From Pseudomonas sp. MUP55 (GTDB taxonomy: Bacteria; Pseudomonadota; Gammaproteobacteria; Pseudomonadales; Pseudomonadaceae), in contig NZ_CP138214.1 in NCBI RefSeq assembly GCF_034043515.1, positions 4,836,001 through 4,900,000 on the forward strand: a DNA stretch of 64,000 nt, in the 5' to 3' direction. The number at the start of each line of letters is the position of its first letter. Position 1 is the stretch's first letter. This document shows, in pieces, positions 19,594 through 28,806 of the stretch. The translations under genes were made by a program, and so were the position numbers. The notes below the pieces were generated by a model. It made no database searches. It had not been told where the DNA came from and was given only the letters and a program-made list of their open reading frames with translations.

Positions 19594-19923
19594 ATGGAAT
19601 TGACGCTGGAAGCGGCCGCGCTCTTTGCACTGAAGCTGGCGCACGAGCGCGAGGATGGCAGCCCGCTGCTGCGCGATGATCCGGTGATGCAAGCCTATGA
19701 CCGCGAGGTGTTTGGCTTGTTGGTGCGCCAGGGGGATTTGCCTGGGATTCAGTTGAAGCTGGATGAATGCCTGACGTCAGCGCTCGAATCGTTGGGCGGC
19801 GCAACGACTGTGATGGGCCGGGAACTGAAACGGCTTGCTCTGGACGTGCACCAGGCATCGACACTGGAAGCACTCAGTACCCCGCTCGACGCGCTCAAGG
19901 ATTATCTGAAAGCCATCCTGTGA
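19594..19923 (+). CDS. Conserved small protein of unknown function
   Basis: A 109-residue mostly helical, acidic protein (MELTLEAAALFALKLAHERE start). No transmembrane span, signal peptide or catalytic motif is visible. CAGGAACATAGACC upstream gives a fair ribosome-binding site. It follows the oxidoreductase gene by 200 bases, with an inverted repeat between them, so it is probably a separate transcript. I do not recognise its family. Confidence 0.7.
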   Translation: MELTLEAAALFALKLAHEREDGSPLLRDDPVMQAYDREVFGLLVRQGDLPGIQLKLDECLTSALESLGGATTVMGRELKRLALDVHQASTLEALSTPLDALKDYLKAIL

Positions 19924-19942
19924 ACCGCGATTACCGACGCCT

Positions 19943-20566
19943 CTATACCGCCATCCGCACCGCCAATCCCATCAGCACCGTGCCCATCAGCCAGCGCTGT
20001 ACCACCTGCCATCCCGGCCGGGTGACGAAAAATACCGCGATGGACCCCGCCAACGTGGCAATCACCGCATTCACGCTCACGCTGATGAAAATCTGCGTGA
20101 AGCCCAGCACCAAGGATTGCGTCAGCACGCTGCCATGACCGTTCGGGTCGATGAACTGAGGCAGCAGTGACAAATACATCACCGCCACCTTGGGGTTCAG
20201 CAGGTTGGTCACCAGGCCCATGGTGAACAGTTTGCGCGGGCCGTCCTGAGGCAAGCTGCGCACCTGGAACGGCGAACGGCCACCCGGCTTGACGGCCTGC
20301 CAGGCCAGATAGGCCAGGTACAACGCACCGCCAATCCGCAGGGCGTCGTACGCAAAGGGCACCGCCATCACCAACGCGGTAATACCGAATGCCGCGCACA
20401 GCATATAAACCAAGAAACCCAACGCAACGCCGCCCAGGGAAATGAACCCGGCCGCGCGCCCTTGGCAGATCGACCGCGAAATGAGGTAAATCATGTTCGG
20501 GCCGGGTGTGAGCACCATGCCGAGTGATATCAGCGCATAAGCGAGCCAATTGGACAATTCAGGCAT
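19943..20566 (-). CDS. LysE/RhtB-family amino-acid exporter
   Basis: A 207-residue integral membrane protein with about six spans. The N-terminal SLGMVLTPGPNMIYLISRSI is the LysE/RhtB signature, and GFISLGGVALGFLVYML and FTMGLVTNLLNPKVAVMYLS follow in the usual order. It exports amino acids or related small molecules across the inner membrane; the substrate cannot be told. It is convergent with the small gene upstream, with 19 bases between the stops. Confidence 0.92.
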   Translation of the reverse strand: MPELSNWLAYALISLGMVLTPGPNMIYLISRSICQGRAAGFISLGGVALGFLVYMLCAAFGITALVMAVPFAYDALRIGGALYLAYLAWQAVKPGGRSPFQVRSLPQDGPRKLFTMGLVTNLLNPKVAVMYLSLLPQFIDPNGHGSVLTQSLVLGFTQIFISVSVNAVIATLAGSIAVFFVTRPGWQVVQRWLMGTVLMGLAVRMAV

Positions 20567-20723
20567 GGTTGGGCTCTGGGGAGGTCTGTTCTGTCGACAC
20601 GAAACATCTGGTCAACGTTGTAAGGTTGGACGCCATGGTAGGGCGTTCAAAATGCGCGCGTTAGATACAGATCCGCGCGCAAAACGTCATACACCAGCGA
20701 CACCACTCACCCAGGACAAGCAC

Positions 20724-21095
20724 ATGATCGATTTCAATAACAAAGGCTTCTTCAAGCTCAAACAAAACAACGAGTACGCCGAACGCGTGGCGGCATTGCT
20801 GCTGGAGGGCGAAGAGGTGATCGATTCCTACAAAGCCATGCGCGACGGCGTAGTGTTCACCACCAAGCGCATCATTGCCGTGAACGTGCAGGGCATCACT
20901 GGCAGCAAGAAGGATTTCACCTCGCTGCCGTATAAAAATATCGTGGCGTACTCGGTGGAAACGTCCGGGACGTTTGATCTGGATTCGGAATTGGAGATTT
21001 ACTTCTCGTCGCTGGGGAAGGTGAAATTCGAGTTCACCGGCAAGACCTCGATTGTGGAAATCTCTCGCCTGATTTCCAAGCACCTGCTGGGCTAA
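20724..21095 (+). CDS. PH-domain (bPH_1-like) cytoplasmic protein
   Basis: A 123-residue protein that starts MIDFNNKGFFKLKQNNEYAE. The core DGVVFTTKRIIAVNVQGITG plus KKDFTSLPYKNIVAYSVETS is the bacterial pleckstrin-homology-like pattern (bPH_1, as in YvlB-type proteins). The start at 20724 follows AGGACAAGC; upstream in-frame starts have no ribosome-binding site. The role is unknown; bacterial PH proteins of this type are thought to be envelope- or stress-related. Confidence 0.8.
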   Translation: MIDFNNKGFFKLKQNNEYAERVAALLLEGEEVIDSYKAMRDGVVFTTKRIIAVNVQGITGSKKDFTSLPYKNIVAYSVETSGTFDLDSELEIYFSSLGKVKFEFTGKTSIVEISRLISKHLLG

Positions 21096-21121
21096 ACCAC
21101 TGCACGATTCAACCGCTCAAT

Positions 21122-21155
21122 CTGTAGGAGCTGGCTTGCCTGCGAAGACGCCAGC
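21122..21155. repeat. Single REP of the TGTAGGAGCTGGCTTGCCTGCG type
   Basis: Same class as the copy at 10505, with CTGGC and GCCAG arms around TTGCCTGCGAAGAC. There is no opposite-oriented partner in the neighbourhood. Confidence 0.6.
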
Positions 21156-21312
21156 CCCCACACCGCCAAACCCCGCGCTTACACCTAAGCAGTCCGCACC
21201 AGGCATAGCCCCGCTCAACTGACTTTTCCCACGCAAGCCATCGAACAAAGCCAATATCAGCCCCCGATTCTGCCTCGTAGTCTCACTGCCTCGCACAAGG
21301 AAGTGAGCCGTC

Positions 21313-22476
21313 ATGTCAGAACGCGCATACCCCATCACCGAAGAAGAACAGCTCAGAAGGCGCATTCTGTCGCCGCAGCCCAAACGCGTGCCCTATTCGC
21401 CACACATTGACCTGTCCGAACCTCTTCCCGGCCAGGCGCCTGCGCCCGAGAAGCTGCCAGGCTGTACCTTCACCAAACCCTGCCAATTGCCCGATGGAAT
21501 CATTCACTACGCCGACCCTGCCGGTTACGTACCCCTTGAACTGATTAAAGACTACGGCCATTTCAGTCTGCTGGGTGGGCGCGAATTGGATAGCCGAGGC
21601 GCGATGGCCCTGCGCAAGATCAGCGGCAGCGCGCTCCCGGTAGGCTTGGGTCAGTTGGCGTTGCGCTCGGCCGTCGTGGAGTCCGCTGCTGCGGCTGCAG
21701 GCACCGTAGGCGCTGGCCTGCTGGCAGGTTTGGTGGGGCTGGTTTGGCCATCGGCGTTGGGCGATAGCGCGCTCTATAGCGAAGAGCAATTGCGCACGAT
21801 GCAAAAGGCACGCTCGCAGATGCGCTTGCATATCGAGCAACGCGAGGACGGTACGCTCAAGGGGTACGGGTTTTATACCGGCAACCATCCGAACTGGCAG
21901 ATGATCGATGTGGTGCAGTTCCAAAGCCGTGGCGATCAGTTTATGGCGGATTTGGGCCAGGGCGTTGAGCTGATCTGGACGCCTGCGATTGACCCTGGCG
22001 ACACCCTTGGCATTCCGGCACTGGAAGCTGCGCCACAAGCGCCGGTGGTGTGGATCTACCCACCGACGGAGAAGGCCGCGCAGATACTGGTGAACCCGAT
22101 TTATCCACCGGAGTACCGGGATTTTATTCTGGTGTTCCCGGTGGAGTCGGGGGTTCGGCCGTTGTATGTGGTGGTTAATGAGCCGAGGAAGGGGCTACGA
22201 AACCCAGATCATGATTACTTCCCTGCGCTCGAAACCGAAGACATAACAGGCTTCCCTGGGCTGATCCCCCAAAAACCTTTAACACCAAGAAAAGGCGGAG
22301 CGGGCTTACGTGAACGATGGATAGACGCAAAAGGAAAGAGAATATTCGAATGGGATTCCAAAAAAGGCGAGCTGGAAGTCTATCGAAAAAGTGATTTGGA
22401 ACACCTCGGCGCGTTTGACCCTTACACCGCCGAGCGTCGAGGAGCGGCGGACCCAAAACGTCGGATTTACAAATAA
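21313..22476 (+). CDS. Short S-type pyocin with colicin E3-like ribonuclease domain
   Basis: A 387-residue putative bacteriocin. Residues ~95-150 carry an Ala/Gly-rich hydrophobic stretch, and residues ~150-310 resemble the S-type pyocin translocation domain (PPEYRDFILVFPVESGVRP). The C-terminal ~50 residues resemble the 16S rRNase domain of colicin E3/cloacin DF13: FEWDSKKGELEVYRKSD and LGAFDP, ending DPKRRIYK. The Asp and Glu of the E3 active site and the late Arg are present, but the position of E3 His513 is Lys here. At 387 residues it lacks room for a standard receptor-binding domain. No LexA box is seen upstream. The immunity gene follows. Confidence 0.82.
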   Translation: MSERAYPITEEEQLRRRILSPQPKRVPYSPHIDLSEPLPGQAPAPEKLPGCTFTKPCQLPDGIIHYADPAGYVPLELIKDYGHFSLLGGRELDSRGAMALRKISGSALPVGLGQLALRSAVVESAAAAAGTVGAGLLAGLVGLVWPSALGDSALYSEEQLRTMQKARSQMRLHIEQREDGTLKGYGFYTGNHPNWQMIDVVQFQSRGDQFMADLGQGVELIWTPAIDPGDTLGIPALEAAPQAPVVWIYPPTEKAAQILVNPIYPPEYRDFILVFPVESGVRPLYVVVNEPRKGLRNPDHDYFPALETEDITGFPGLIPQKPLTPRKGGAGLRERWIDAKGKRIFEWDSKKGELEVYRKSDLEHLGAFDPYTAERRGAADPKRRIYK

Positions 22477-22490
22477 CGAGGAACGCGCAA

Positions 22491-22778
22491 ATGGCGATGA
22501 AAATCAGATTGCGTTGGTACGAAAAACACAGTGATAACTTGAAGGCGGATGAGTATTCAGCGGCTATCGAGGACTCGGACGGTATTCTGAAAGCGTTGGG
22601 GTTAGGTGAGGAAACCGCGATATATGCGGATGTATTCAACCTGCTGCCAAATTGGATAACGATTATCCAGCCCTACTTCCAGCACATGATTGAGCCCGAC
22701 CAGCTCGACTACCAGATTTCCTTCCGTTACCAAGGCGCGTGGCCACCGCCTCCAAAACAACCAAAGAAGAGGTCATGA
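22491..22778 (+). CDS. Colicin E3/cloacin-type immunity protein
   Basis: A 95-residue protein that binds and inactivates the cognate rRNase toxin in the cytoplasm. The sequence tracks the E3 immunity family: MKIRLRWYEKHSDNLKADEY at the start and NWITIIQPYFQHMI in the middle, close to the VPLLQPYFNH part of ImmE3, then LDYQISFRYQGAW. It starts 14 bases after the toxin stop with GAGGAACGC as ribosome-binding site, so the pair is co-translated. The proline- and lysine-rich tail (PPPPKQPKKRS) is an addition. Confidence 0.88.
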   Translation: MAMKIRLRWYEKHSDNLKADEYSAAIEDSDGILKALGLGEETAIYADVFNLLPNWITIIQPYFQHMIEPDQLDYQISFRYQGAWPPPPKQPKKRS

Positions 22779-22782
22779 TGCA

Positions 22783-23283
22783 ATGAGACCTACATCGCAA
22801 AAGCCTCTCTATCGCTCAGTCAACACCCGAACCCATGGCGTACGCCACGGAAGCTGCGGCGCGTACCGGTACGAACGACACAGCAAGGCCGAAAAGCGCG
22901 CGCAATCAACTCGCGGGTCAATGCACAGCCATCAACGACACGGGCTCGATTACACACCGCTATTCCGCTTTCTTCTGTCCAAAGTCGGCCACCCATGGAG
23001 CCAGGTTTTCAGCGAAGCCAAGGCCCGCCTGGACCGTCCAGATCCGGTGTTCTGGATGGTTGCGCTGCATGAAAGCGACAAGCAGGAATACGTACGAACG
23101 GACGAAAATAGCTACTACAGCGGCTTGTGGGTGGACGAAGCTGGCCTGCTGCAAAAGGTCAACCCGCGGCTAACGCCCGAGCACATGACGCGCTTTTGCA
23201 ACTGCTGCACCCAAACGTTCAACGGCGCGGTGTTCGCACAGGCTTTACCTCGCTCACAGCGGCACGACAGCCCCCAAAGTTGA
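22783..23283 (+). CDS. Protein of unknown function linked to the toxin-immunity pair
   Basis: A 166-residue basic, histidine-rich protein. The N-terminal ~45 residues are rich in Arg/His/Ser; the rest (LDYTPLFRFLLSKVGHPWSQ and DPVFWMVALHESDKQEYV) looks like a folded domain, with a CNCC cysteine cluster near the C terminus. I recall similar proteins beside Pseudomonas bacteriocin genes but cannot name a function. It starts 4 bases after the immunity stop, so it belongs to the same transcript. An accessory role in the bacteriocin locus is an inference. Confidence 0.7.
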   Translation: MRPTSQKPLYRSVNTRTHGVRHGSCGAYRYERHSKAEKRAQSTRGSMHSHQRHGLDYTPLFRFLLSKVGHPWSQVFSEAKARLDRPDPVFWMVALHESDKQEYVRTDENSYYSGLWVDEAGLLQKVNPRLTPEHMTRFCNCCTQTFNGAVFAQALPRSQRHDSPQS

Positions 23284-23301
23284 TCAGCCGTGCCTCAACG
23301 C

Positions 23302-23676
23302 TTATTTGGGCTGGAACGTCTCAAGATACGCCAATATATTTTCAATCTTCTCTTGGTCACTGATGCCCCAGAAGATCATCCGCGTACCGCTCACCACTTT
23401 CTTCGGCGCTTCGATATAGGCCGCCAGTTTGTCGCGTGTCCAGACCACGCCGGAGTTTTTCATCGCGTCGGAATATTGGTAATCCGTGGTTGTCCCCGCT
23501 GGCCGGCCGATGATGCCGTTGAGTTGGGGCCCGAACCCACCCCGTGCGCCTTCACCGACACTGTGACAGCCGCCGCACGTCTTGGTGAACAGCTTGCCGC
23601 CCGCCTCGGCATCGCCGGCAGCAAACGCCGAGTGGGCATTGAAGATCAGGGCTAGGGTCAACAAGGCATACTTCAT
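23302..23676 (-). CDS. Secreted class I cytochrome c
   Basis: A 124-residue periplasmic cytochrome c. A signal peptide (MKYALLTLALIFNAHSAFA) precedes a single haem site CGGCH and a downstream GTRMIFWG segment supplying the likely Met ligand, as in the mitochondrial-like cytochrome c2 family (GPQLNGIIGRPAG is characteristic). The ATG at 23676 follows GGAG; another at 23691 adds five residues. It donates or accepts single electrons; the partner is unknown. It is convergent with the bacteriocin locus. Confidence 0.9.
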   Translation of the reverse strand: MKYALLTLALIFNAHSAFAAGDAEAGGKLFTKTCGGCHSVGEGARGGFGPQLNGIIGRPAGTTTDYQYSDAMKNSGVVWTRDKLAAYIEAPKKVVSGTRMIFWGISDQEKIENILAYLETFQPK

Positions 23677-23850
23677 CAGAGGGCTCCGCATCGAGTGTTG
23701 CCTGCGATTATGCCTGTTTAAAATCGACTTCCCCCTTCGTACCTCCCACTAACCGTCAAACGACCACCCATCGTTTAAAAAACATCCAATCGAACCTATG
23801 TGCCCGAGTTCCACTCCACCCTACTGGAACCTGATGGTGGAGTAAGGATC

Positions 23851-24231
23851 ATGGCTCAGCCATCGATTTTAGTGCTGGAAGACGACGAAATCATTCGGGC
23901 GTTAATGGTGGATGTGCTGGAAGACTTCGGCGCAGTGGTGACGTCGTTCCCTTCGGCCGATGAAGGGATGATTTATCTGGAGCGGGGCGATGAGCCGGTG
24001 CACCTGATCGTCAGCGATGTGCAGATGCCCGGCCTGCTTAACGGTTACGACTTGAGCCGCGTGGTCGCCCATCGCTGGCCCGAGGTTCAGGTGGTGTTGA
24101 CGTCGGGCAACACCACGATAGCGTCGCAACTGGGCGGGTCGGTGCGCTTTTTACCCAAGCCCTGGAGTACCGACCACTTGATTGAATGCGTGCAGACCGC
24201 CTTGACCCAGCAAGGTCTGTCGATGCACTGA
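23851..24231 (+). CDS. Single-domain response regulator
   Basis: A 126-residue CheY-like receiver with no output domain. Visible are the acidic pocket (LEDDE), phospho-acceptor aspartate in LIVSDVQMPG, Thr/Ser in VVLTSGN and the lysine in RFLPKPW. The ATG at 23851 follows AAGGATC. It lies directly upstream of bphO-bphP on the same strand, making it a candidate partner of the BphP histidine kinase, which has no receiver domain of its own. The 195-base gap means it may have its own promoter. Confidence 0.9.
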   Translation: MAQPSILVLEDDEIIRALMVDVLEDFGAVVTSFPSADEGMIYLERGDEPVHLIVSDVQMPGLLNGYDLSRVVAHRWPEVQVVLTSGNTTIASQLGGSVRFLPKPWSTDHLIECVQTALTQQGLSMH

Positions 24232-24426
24232 TAGCGTCGCGACATCACTTAAATCGAACTTCGCGGCTCCCTCTGCGGTCACTAAACCCGAACGGAGCGA
24301 CATTTCTGATCCGCTGGTCAGCCTTTTCGCTGATTGCGTTCAGCTGATGACCACGAATTGTGTAGAATCGTCGCCCATTTTCACGCGTCATTCATGGCCG
24401 AGAGGCCCTCAGTTCGAGCTCATTGA

Positions 24427-25041
24427 ATGCATTCAAAGGCCCATGACGTTGGTGCGCCCTCCTTGTTGGAAACGTTGCGCACAGGCACGGGGCTGCTGCA
24501 TGTCGCGTTGGAAAAGCGCCTGCCGTTTTTTTCCGGACAGCTGGATACCGGCTGGTACCGGCGATTGTTGCAGGCGTACTACGGTTTTTATCAGCCAATG
24601 GAAGCTGCGCTGTATGGCAGCGATTTAATTCCCGATGGCTATGACGCGGCATCGCGTAAGAAAACACCGACCCTGGTCAATGACCTCTACGCCCTCGGCC
24701 TGAGTGAGCACGCCCTCAGCGCCCTGCCTCTGTGCACCCGACTCCCTGCCTTGGACACGCCCGCCGCCTGCCTCGGCGCCTTGTATGTGCTTGAAGGCGC
24801 TACACTCGGCGGGCAAGTGCTGCGCCGAGAAATGGCTGGGCGCCTGGCGATCGATGCCGATAACGGCGGTGCGTTTCTGGATGTTTACGGCGTAGAGACC
24901 GGCCGACGCTGGAAAGATTTTCTCGACTACCTGGCTCGCCTGCCGCTGGACGCGACCGCCAGAGAGCACGCAGTCATCGCTGCGCGTTCCACATTCAGCG
25001 GCTTTGAGCAATGGCTCGACAGCCAGGAGGTACTGCTATGA
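24427..25041 (+). CDS. bphO: Biliverdin-producing haem oxygenase BphO
   Basis: Opens haem to biliverdin, the chromophore of the phytochrome encoded next. The 204-residue all-helical protein has the proximal haem histidine at His25 (GLLHVALEK) and the distal-helix glycine-rich segment ALYVLEGATLGGQVL. Its stop overlaps the bphP start by 4 bases (ATGA), so enzyme and photoreceptor are made together. The length is typical of bacterial haem oxygenases. Confidence 0.93.
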   Translation: MHSKAHDVGAPSLLETLRTGTGLLHVALEKRLPFFSGQLDTGWYRRLLQAYYGFYQPMEAALYGSDLIPDGYDAASRKKTPTLVNDLYALGLSEHALSALPLCTRLPALDTPAACLGALYVLEGATLGGQVLRREMAGRLAIDADNGGAFLDVYGVETGRRWKDFLDYLARLPLDATAREHAVIAARSTFSGFEQWLDSQEVLL

Positions 25042-27281
25042 AACCCGACGATTTTGAAGAGCTGCTTGCCAACTGTGCTGACGAGCCCATCCGCTTTCCG
25101 GGGGCGATCCAGCCCCATGGTGCGCTGCTGACCCTGTCGGAACCAGACCTGAACATCATCCAGGTCAGCGCCAACGTGGATACGCTGTTCAACCATGCGC
25201 CCGAGGCGCTGTTGGGCCAGCCACTGCACACGCTGATCGGTACGGAGCAGGCGCACGCCGTGCAGGCCATGGCGCAGCACAACACGTTTCTCGATGCGCC
25301 AGCGCTGCACGTCACGCTTAACGGCACGCCCTTCGAGGGCCTGCTGCACCGCCATCAGAACGTGCTGATACTCGAATTCGAGCCGCACCTGGAAAATTTC
25401 AAACCGCGCGCGTTGAACGGTCGCACCAGTAACCTGGGCAAAATGCTGCAACGCTTGCAGGCGGCGAAAACCCTGCAGGCGCTGTACGAAATCAGCGTGA
25501 ATGAAATCCAGGCCATGACCGGTTACGACCGCGTGCTGATCTACCGCTTCGAAGACGAAGGCCATGGCCAAGTGATCGCCGAAGCGTCGGCGCCGTCCAT
25601 GGAGCTTTTCAACGGCCTGTTCTTCCCCGCGTCCGACATCCCGGAGCAGGCGCGCGAGCTCTACCGCACCAACTGGCTGCGGATTATTCCCAACGCGGCC
25701 TACGAGCCGGTACCGCTGCTGCCCAAGCTGCGCCCGGACACCGGGCAGGCTCTGGACCTGAGCTTCGCCACCCTGCGCAGCGTGTCGCCGATTCATTGCC
25801 AATACATGAAGAACATGGGCGTGCTGTCGTCCATGAGCATCTCGCTGATGAAGGGCGACAAGCTCTGGGGCCTGATCAGTTGCGGCAACCGCGAGCCGCT
25901 GCTGGTGCCGAACGAATTGCGCACCGCCTGCCAAACCATCGGCCAGGTGCTGTCGTTGCAGATCAGTGCCATGGAGGCCCTGGAACTGAGCCGTCAGCGC
26001 GAGGAAAAGGTCCAGGCGCTGGCGCGACTCGACCAGGCGATGAGGGGCTCGCAGGACACCGTGTTCGACGGCCTGGCCCAACAAGGCCAGTTGCTGATGG
26101 ATCTGACGCGGGCGGGTGGCGTGGCGATTATCGAGGACAGGCAATTGCACCGCTATGGCAACTGCCCGGAACCGGCGCAGGTTCGTGCCCTGCACAAGTG
26201 GCTGCAGGAACGCGACGAAGCGGTGTTTTCCAGTCACAACCTGGCCTCGGTCTACCCACCGGCCGCCGAGTTCCAGCAAGTGGCCAGCGGCGTGCTGGCC
26301 CTGCACCTGCCCAAGCCGGTGGACAACGGTGTGCTGTGGTTCCGCCCGGAAGTGAAGGAAAACATCAACTGGAGCGGTGACCCGCAAAAGCCGCTGGACC
26401 TGGAAAACGCCGACGGTAGCCTGCGTCTTCGCCCACGCACCTCGTTTGAAATCTGGAAAGTGGTGATGGCGGGCATTTCCACCAAGTGGAGCCATGGCGA
26501 CCTGTTCGCCGCCAACGACCTGCGCCGCTCGGCACTGGAAAACGACCTGGCTCGCCAGGTAAAGCGCGAGCAGTTGGCGGTGCGTGCGCGTGATGACTTG
26601 GTGGCTGTGGTGTCTCACGACCTGCGTAACCCGATGACCGTCATCTCCATGCTCTGCGGCATGATGCAAAAAGCGTTCAGCTCCGAGGGCCCGCACACGT
26701 CGCGACGGATCTCCTCTGCCATCGACACCATGCAACAGGCCGCCGGGCGCATGAACGTGCTGCTGGAGGACTTGCTCGACACCTCGAAAATCGAGGCCGG
26801 GCGCTATGTGGTCAAGCCCGTGCCGCTGGATGTGAGCCAGATGTTCGATGAGGCCTACTCGTTGCTCGCCCCTCTCGCGATGGAAAAAGGCATCGACCTG
26901 TCGTTCAACGCCGAGCCCGGCCTGCTGATCAATGCCGACCCGGAGCGCTTATTCCAGGTGTTGTCGAACCTGATCGGCAACGCCATCAAGTTCACCCCGC
27001 GCCAAGGCAATATCGGCATCAGCGCCATGAGCAACGGTGAAGAAATCGTGTTCTCGGTGCGCGATTCCGGCGAAGGCATCGCGCCGGACCAGTTACCTCA
27101 CGTGTTCGAACGCTACTGGACAAAAACCGAAAACAACCCCACCGGCAGCGGTTTGGGGCTGTACATCACCCAAGGCATTGTCCAGGCCCATGGCGGCCAA
27201 ATCGTTGCCGAAAGTGAGGTGGGCCGCGGCAGTGAGTTCCGGTTTACCGTGCCCAGGGTGACTGAAGGCTCACTGGCCTGA
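25038..27281 (+). CDS. bphP: Bacteriophytochrome histidine kinase BphP
   Basis: Red/far-red photoreceptor of 747 residues with PAS-GAF-PHY-HisKA-HATPase order. Cys13 ([19 protein letters not shown]) is the biliverdin attachment site, FPASDIPEQ is the GAF chromophore-pocket motif, PRTSF is the PHY tongue motif and His527 in [10 protein letters not shown] is the phospho-acceptor. The ATPase domain shows [11 protein letters not shown] and GSGLGLYI. It has no receiver domain, so a separate response regulator is needed. It is translationally coupled to bphO. Confidence 0.96.
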   Translation: MKPDDFEELLANCADEPIRFPGAIQPHGALLTLSEPDLNIIQVSANVDTLFNHAPEALLGQPLHTLIGTEQAHAVQAMAQHNTFLDAPALHVTLNGTPFEGLLHRHQNVLILEFEPHLENFKPRALNGRTSNLGKMLQRLQAAKTLQALYEISVNEIQAMTGYDRVLIYRFEDEGHGQVIAEASAPSMELFNGLFFPASDIPEQARELYRTNWLRIIPNAAYEPVPLLPKLRPDTGQALDLSFATLRSVSPIHCQYMKNMGVLSSMSISLMKGDKLWGLISCGNREPLLVPNELRTACQTIGQVLSLQISAMEALELSRQREEKVQALARLDQAMRGSQDTVFDGLAQQGQLLMDLTRAGGVAIIEDRQLHRYGNCPEPAQVRALHKWLQERDEAVFSSHNLASVYPPAAEFQQVASGVLALHLPKPVDNGVLWFRPEVKENINWSGDPQKPLDLENADGSLRLRPRTSFEIWKVVMAGISTKWSHGDLFAANDLRRSALENDLARQVKREQLAVRARDDLVAVVSHDLRNPMTVISMLCGMMQKAFSSEGPHTSRRISSAIDTMQQAAGRMNVLLEDLLDTSKIEAGRYVVKPVPLDVSQMFDEAYSLLAPLAMEKGIDLSFNAEPGLLINADPERLFQVLSNLIGNAIKFTPRQGNIGISAMSNGEEIVFSVRDSGEGIAPDQLPHVFERYWTKTENNPTGSGLGLYITQGIVQAHGGQIVAESEVGRGSEFRFTVPRVTEGSLA

Positions 27282-27305
27282 TGCAGCAAGCCCACACACA
27301 TTTTT

Positions 27306-27466
27306 GATCGTTCCCACGCTCTGCGTGGGAATGCCGCTTGGGACGCTCCGCGTTCCGCCACCGCTGCACGTTTCGGCAATTGCGCGCGAGTGACGCAGAG
27401 CGTCACGGGCTACATTCCCACGCGGGAGCGTGGGAACGATCGTACGCGCGCGCGTGGGAATGATCG
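27306..27466. repeat. GATCGTTCCCACGC...GCGTGGGAACGATC element
   Basis: An inverted-terminal element with ends GATCGTTCCCACGCTC and GAGCGTGGGAACGATC, internal GACGCTCCGCGTTCC and GTGACGCAGAGCGTCACGGG palindromes, and an extra half copy (CGCGTGGGAATGATCG) at its right end. The same family recurs at 53239-53375. It is placed between the convergent 3' ends of bphP and a sensor kinase gene. Confidence 0.75.
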
Positions 27467-27486
27467 TATGCGTTACCGGCCAGGTC

Positions 27487-28806
27487 TCATACAGGCAATA
27501 TCACCACCGCTTCCAACCCGCCGCCCTGGCGCTCGCACAGCGTCAGGCTGCCGCCATGCTCCAGCACAATCGCTCGGGCGGTAGACAGCCCAAGCCCTAC
27601 GCCGCCCGTGCTTTTGTTGCGTGACCCCTCCAGGCGATAGAACGGCAGGAATACATCCTCCCGATGCGCGGCTGGAATGCCCGGCCCCCGGTCCAGCACG
27701 CGAATCACCACCTCGCCATGCTTGCTGTGCAACTCGATCTGCGGCGCCTTGCCGTAGTGAATCGCGTTGTCCATCAGGTTGGTCATCACCCGCTTGAGGC
27801 CCAGGGGCCGGCCGAAGTACACCAGGCGCGGTGGGCCGCTGAAGGTCAGATCAATGGCCTGGTCGCGATAATCGTCGATCAGGGTCTGCAGCAACTCCGC
27901 CAGGTCCAGCTGGGTGGCTTGCTCCAGGCGGGCATCGTCGCGGAAAAATTCCAGGGCGGTGTTGATCATGGCCTGCATTTCATCGACGTCGCGAAACAGT
28001 CGCTGCTGCTGGTCGGCATCCTCGATGAATTCACCGCGCAGGCGCAGGCGGGTCAGCGGTGCGCGCAGGTCGTGGGAGATGGCGGCAAGCATCTGGGTGC
28101 GGTCCTCGATGAAGTGACGCAACTGCGCCTGCATGCTATTGAAGGCCAGAATCGCCTGGCGCATTTCGTGAGGCCCCACCGGTTCGATCGGCGGCGCGCG
28201 AAAGTCGCTGCCAAAGCGCCGCACACCCAGGGCGAAGTGTTGCAGCGGGCGCGCCAGGCGCCGGGTGGCGACCAGGGTGACCAGCGCGGTAGACACCAGC
28301 ACCAGCGCCAGCACGATCAGGCTGCGCACCCCATCGTCGAGCCCCCAACTGCGCGTGCCTGTACTGAACATCAGCCAGGAGCGATCGGTTAGCTGCATCA
28401 ACAGCACATACTGGCCGTTGCCGTCCGGCCAGTCGGCAGGTCCATAGACTTCCGTGGGTCGCGTCGGGCCGTCAAGCAGGTGCTTGAATACCTCCTCCCC
28501 GGTGCTGAAGTCAGGATCATTGAGCACCGGCAAACCAAGGGCCGCTCGCTGCGCCGCCCAGGTCACGCTGAAAGAGCCGTCGCCGATCACTTGAGCAAGG
28601 CGCGTACGCTGCGCCGGCTCGGACGCTTCGATCACGCGGACCACCACGGCGACTTTTTCCAGCAGGCCGGTTTCGGTCAGCGGTGGCCTGGCCCATACCC
28701 CTGCAAGCTGTACGAACAGGGCATTGAACGCCAGCGCGGTGATCATCGCGACCAGTACGGTCAGCGCGATCCAACGCGCCACGGTGTCGCGCGGACGCTG
28801 GCTCAT
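27487..28806 (-). CDS. Two-component sensor histidine kinase
   Basis: A 439-residue inner-membrane kinase with two spans (~11-33 and ~160-180) flanking a ~125-residue periplasmic sensor, a HAMP linker (TRRLARPLQHFALGVRRFG), the phospho-acceptor box AAISHDLRAPLTRL and an ATPase domain with NLMDNAIHYG, DRGPGIP and GVGLGLST. The start overlaps the stop of the response regulator by 4 bases. The sensor type resembles EnvZ/ColS-like kinases; the stimulus is unknown. Confidence 0.93.
   Translation of the reverse strand: MSQRPRDTVARWIALTVLVAMITALAFNALFVQLAGVWARPPLTETGLLEKVAVVVRVIEASEPAQRTRLAQVIGDGSFSVTWAAQRAALGLPVLNDPDFSTGEEVFKHLLDGPTRPTEVYGPADWPDGNGQYVLLMQLTDRSWLMFSTGTRSWGLDDGVRSLIVLALVLVSTALVTLVATRRLARPLQHFALGVRRFGSDFRAPPIEPVGPHEMRQAILAFNSMQAQLRHFIEDRTQMLAAISHDLRAPLTRLRLRGEFIEDADQQQRLFRDVDEMQAMINTALEFFRDDARLEQATQLDLAELLQTLIDDYRDQAIDLTFSGPPRLVYFGRPLGLKRVMTNLMDNAIHYGKAPQIELHSKHGEVVIRVLDRGPGIPAAHREDVFLPFYRLEGSRNKSTGGVGLGLSTARAIVLEHGGSLTLCERQGGGLEAVVILPV

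Noticed and set aside
21096..21312. An SOS (LexA) box expected before a pyocin gene
   Set aside because: No CTGT-N8-ACAG match was found in this stretch.
24927..26735. A 602-codon open frame on the minus strand across bphP
   Set aside because: It is antisense to bphP, whose translation has all phytochrome motifs in order; the antisense product is a low-complexity HRVQ-rich sequence typical of GC-rich shadow frames.
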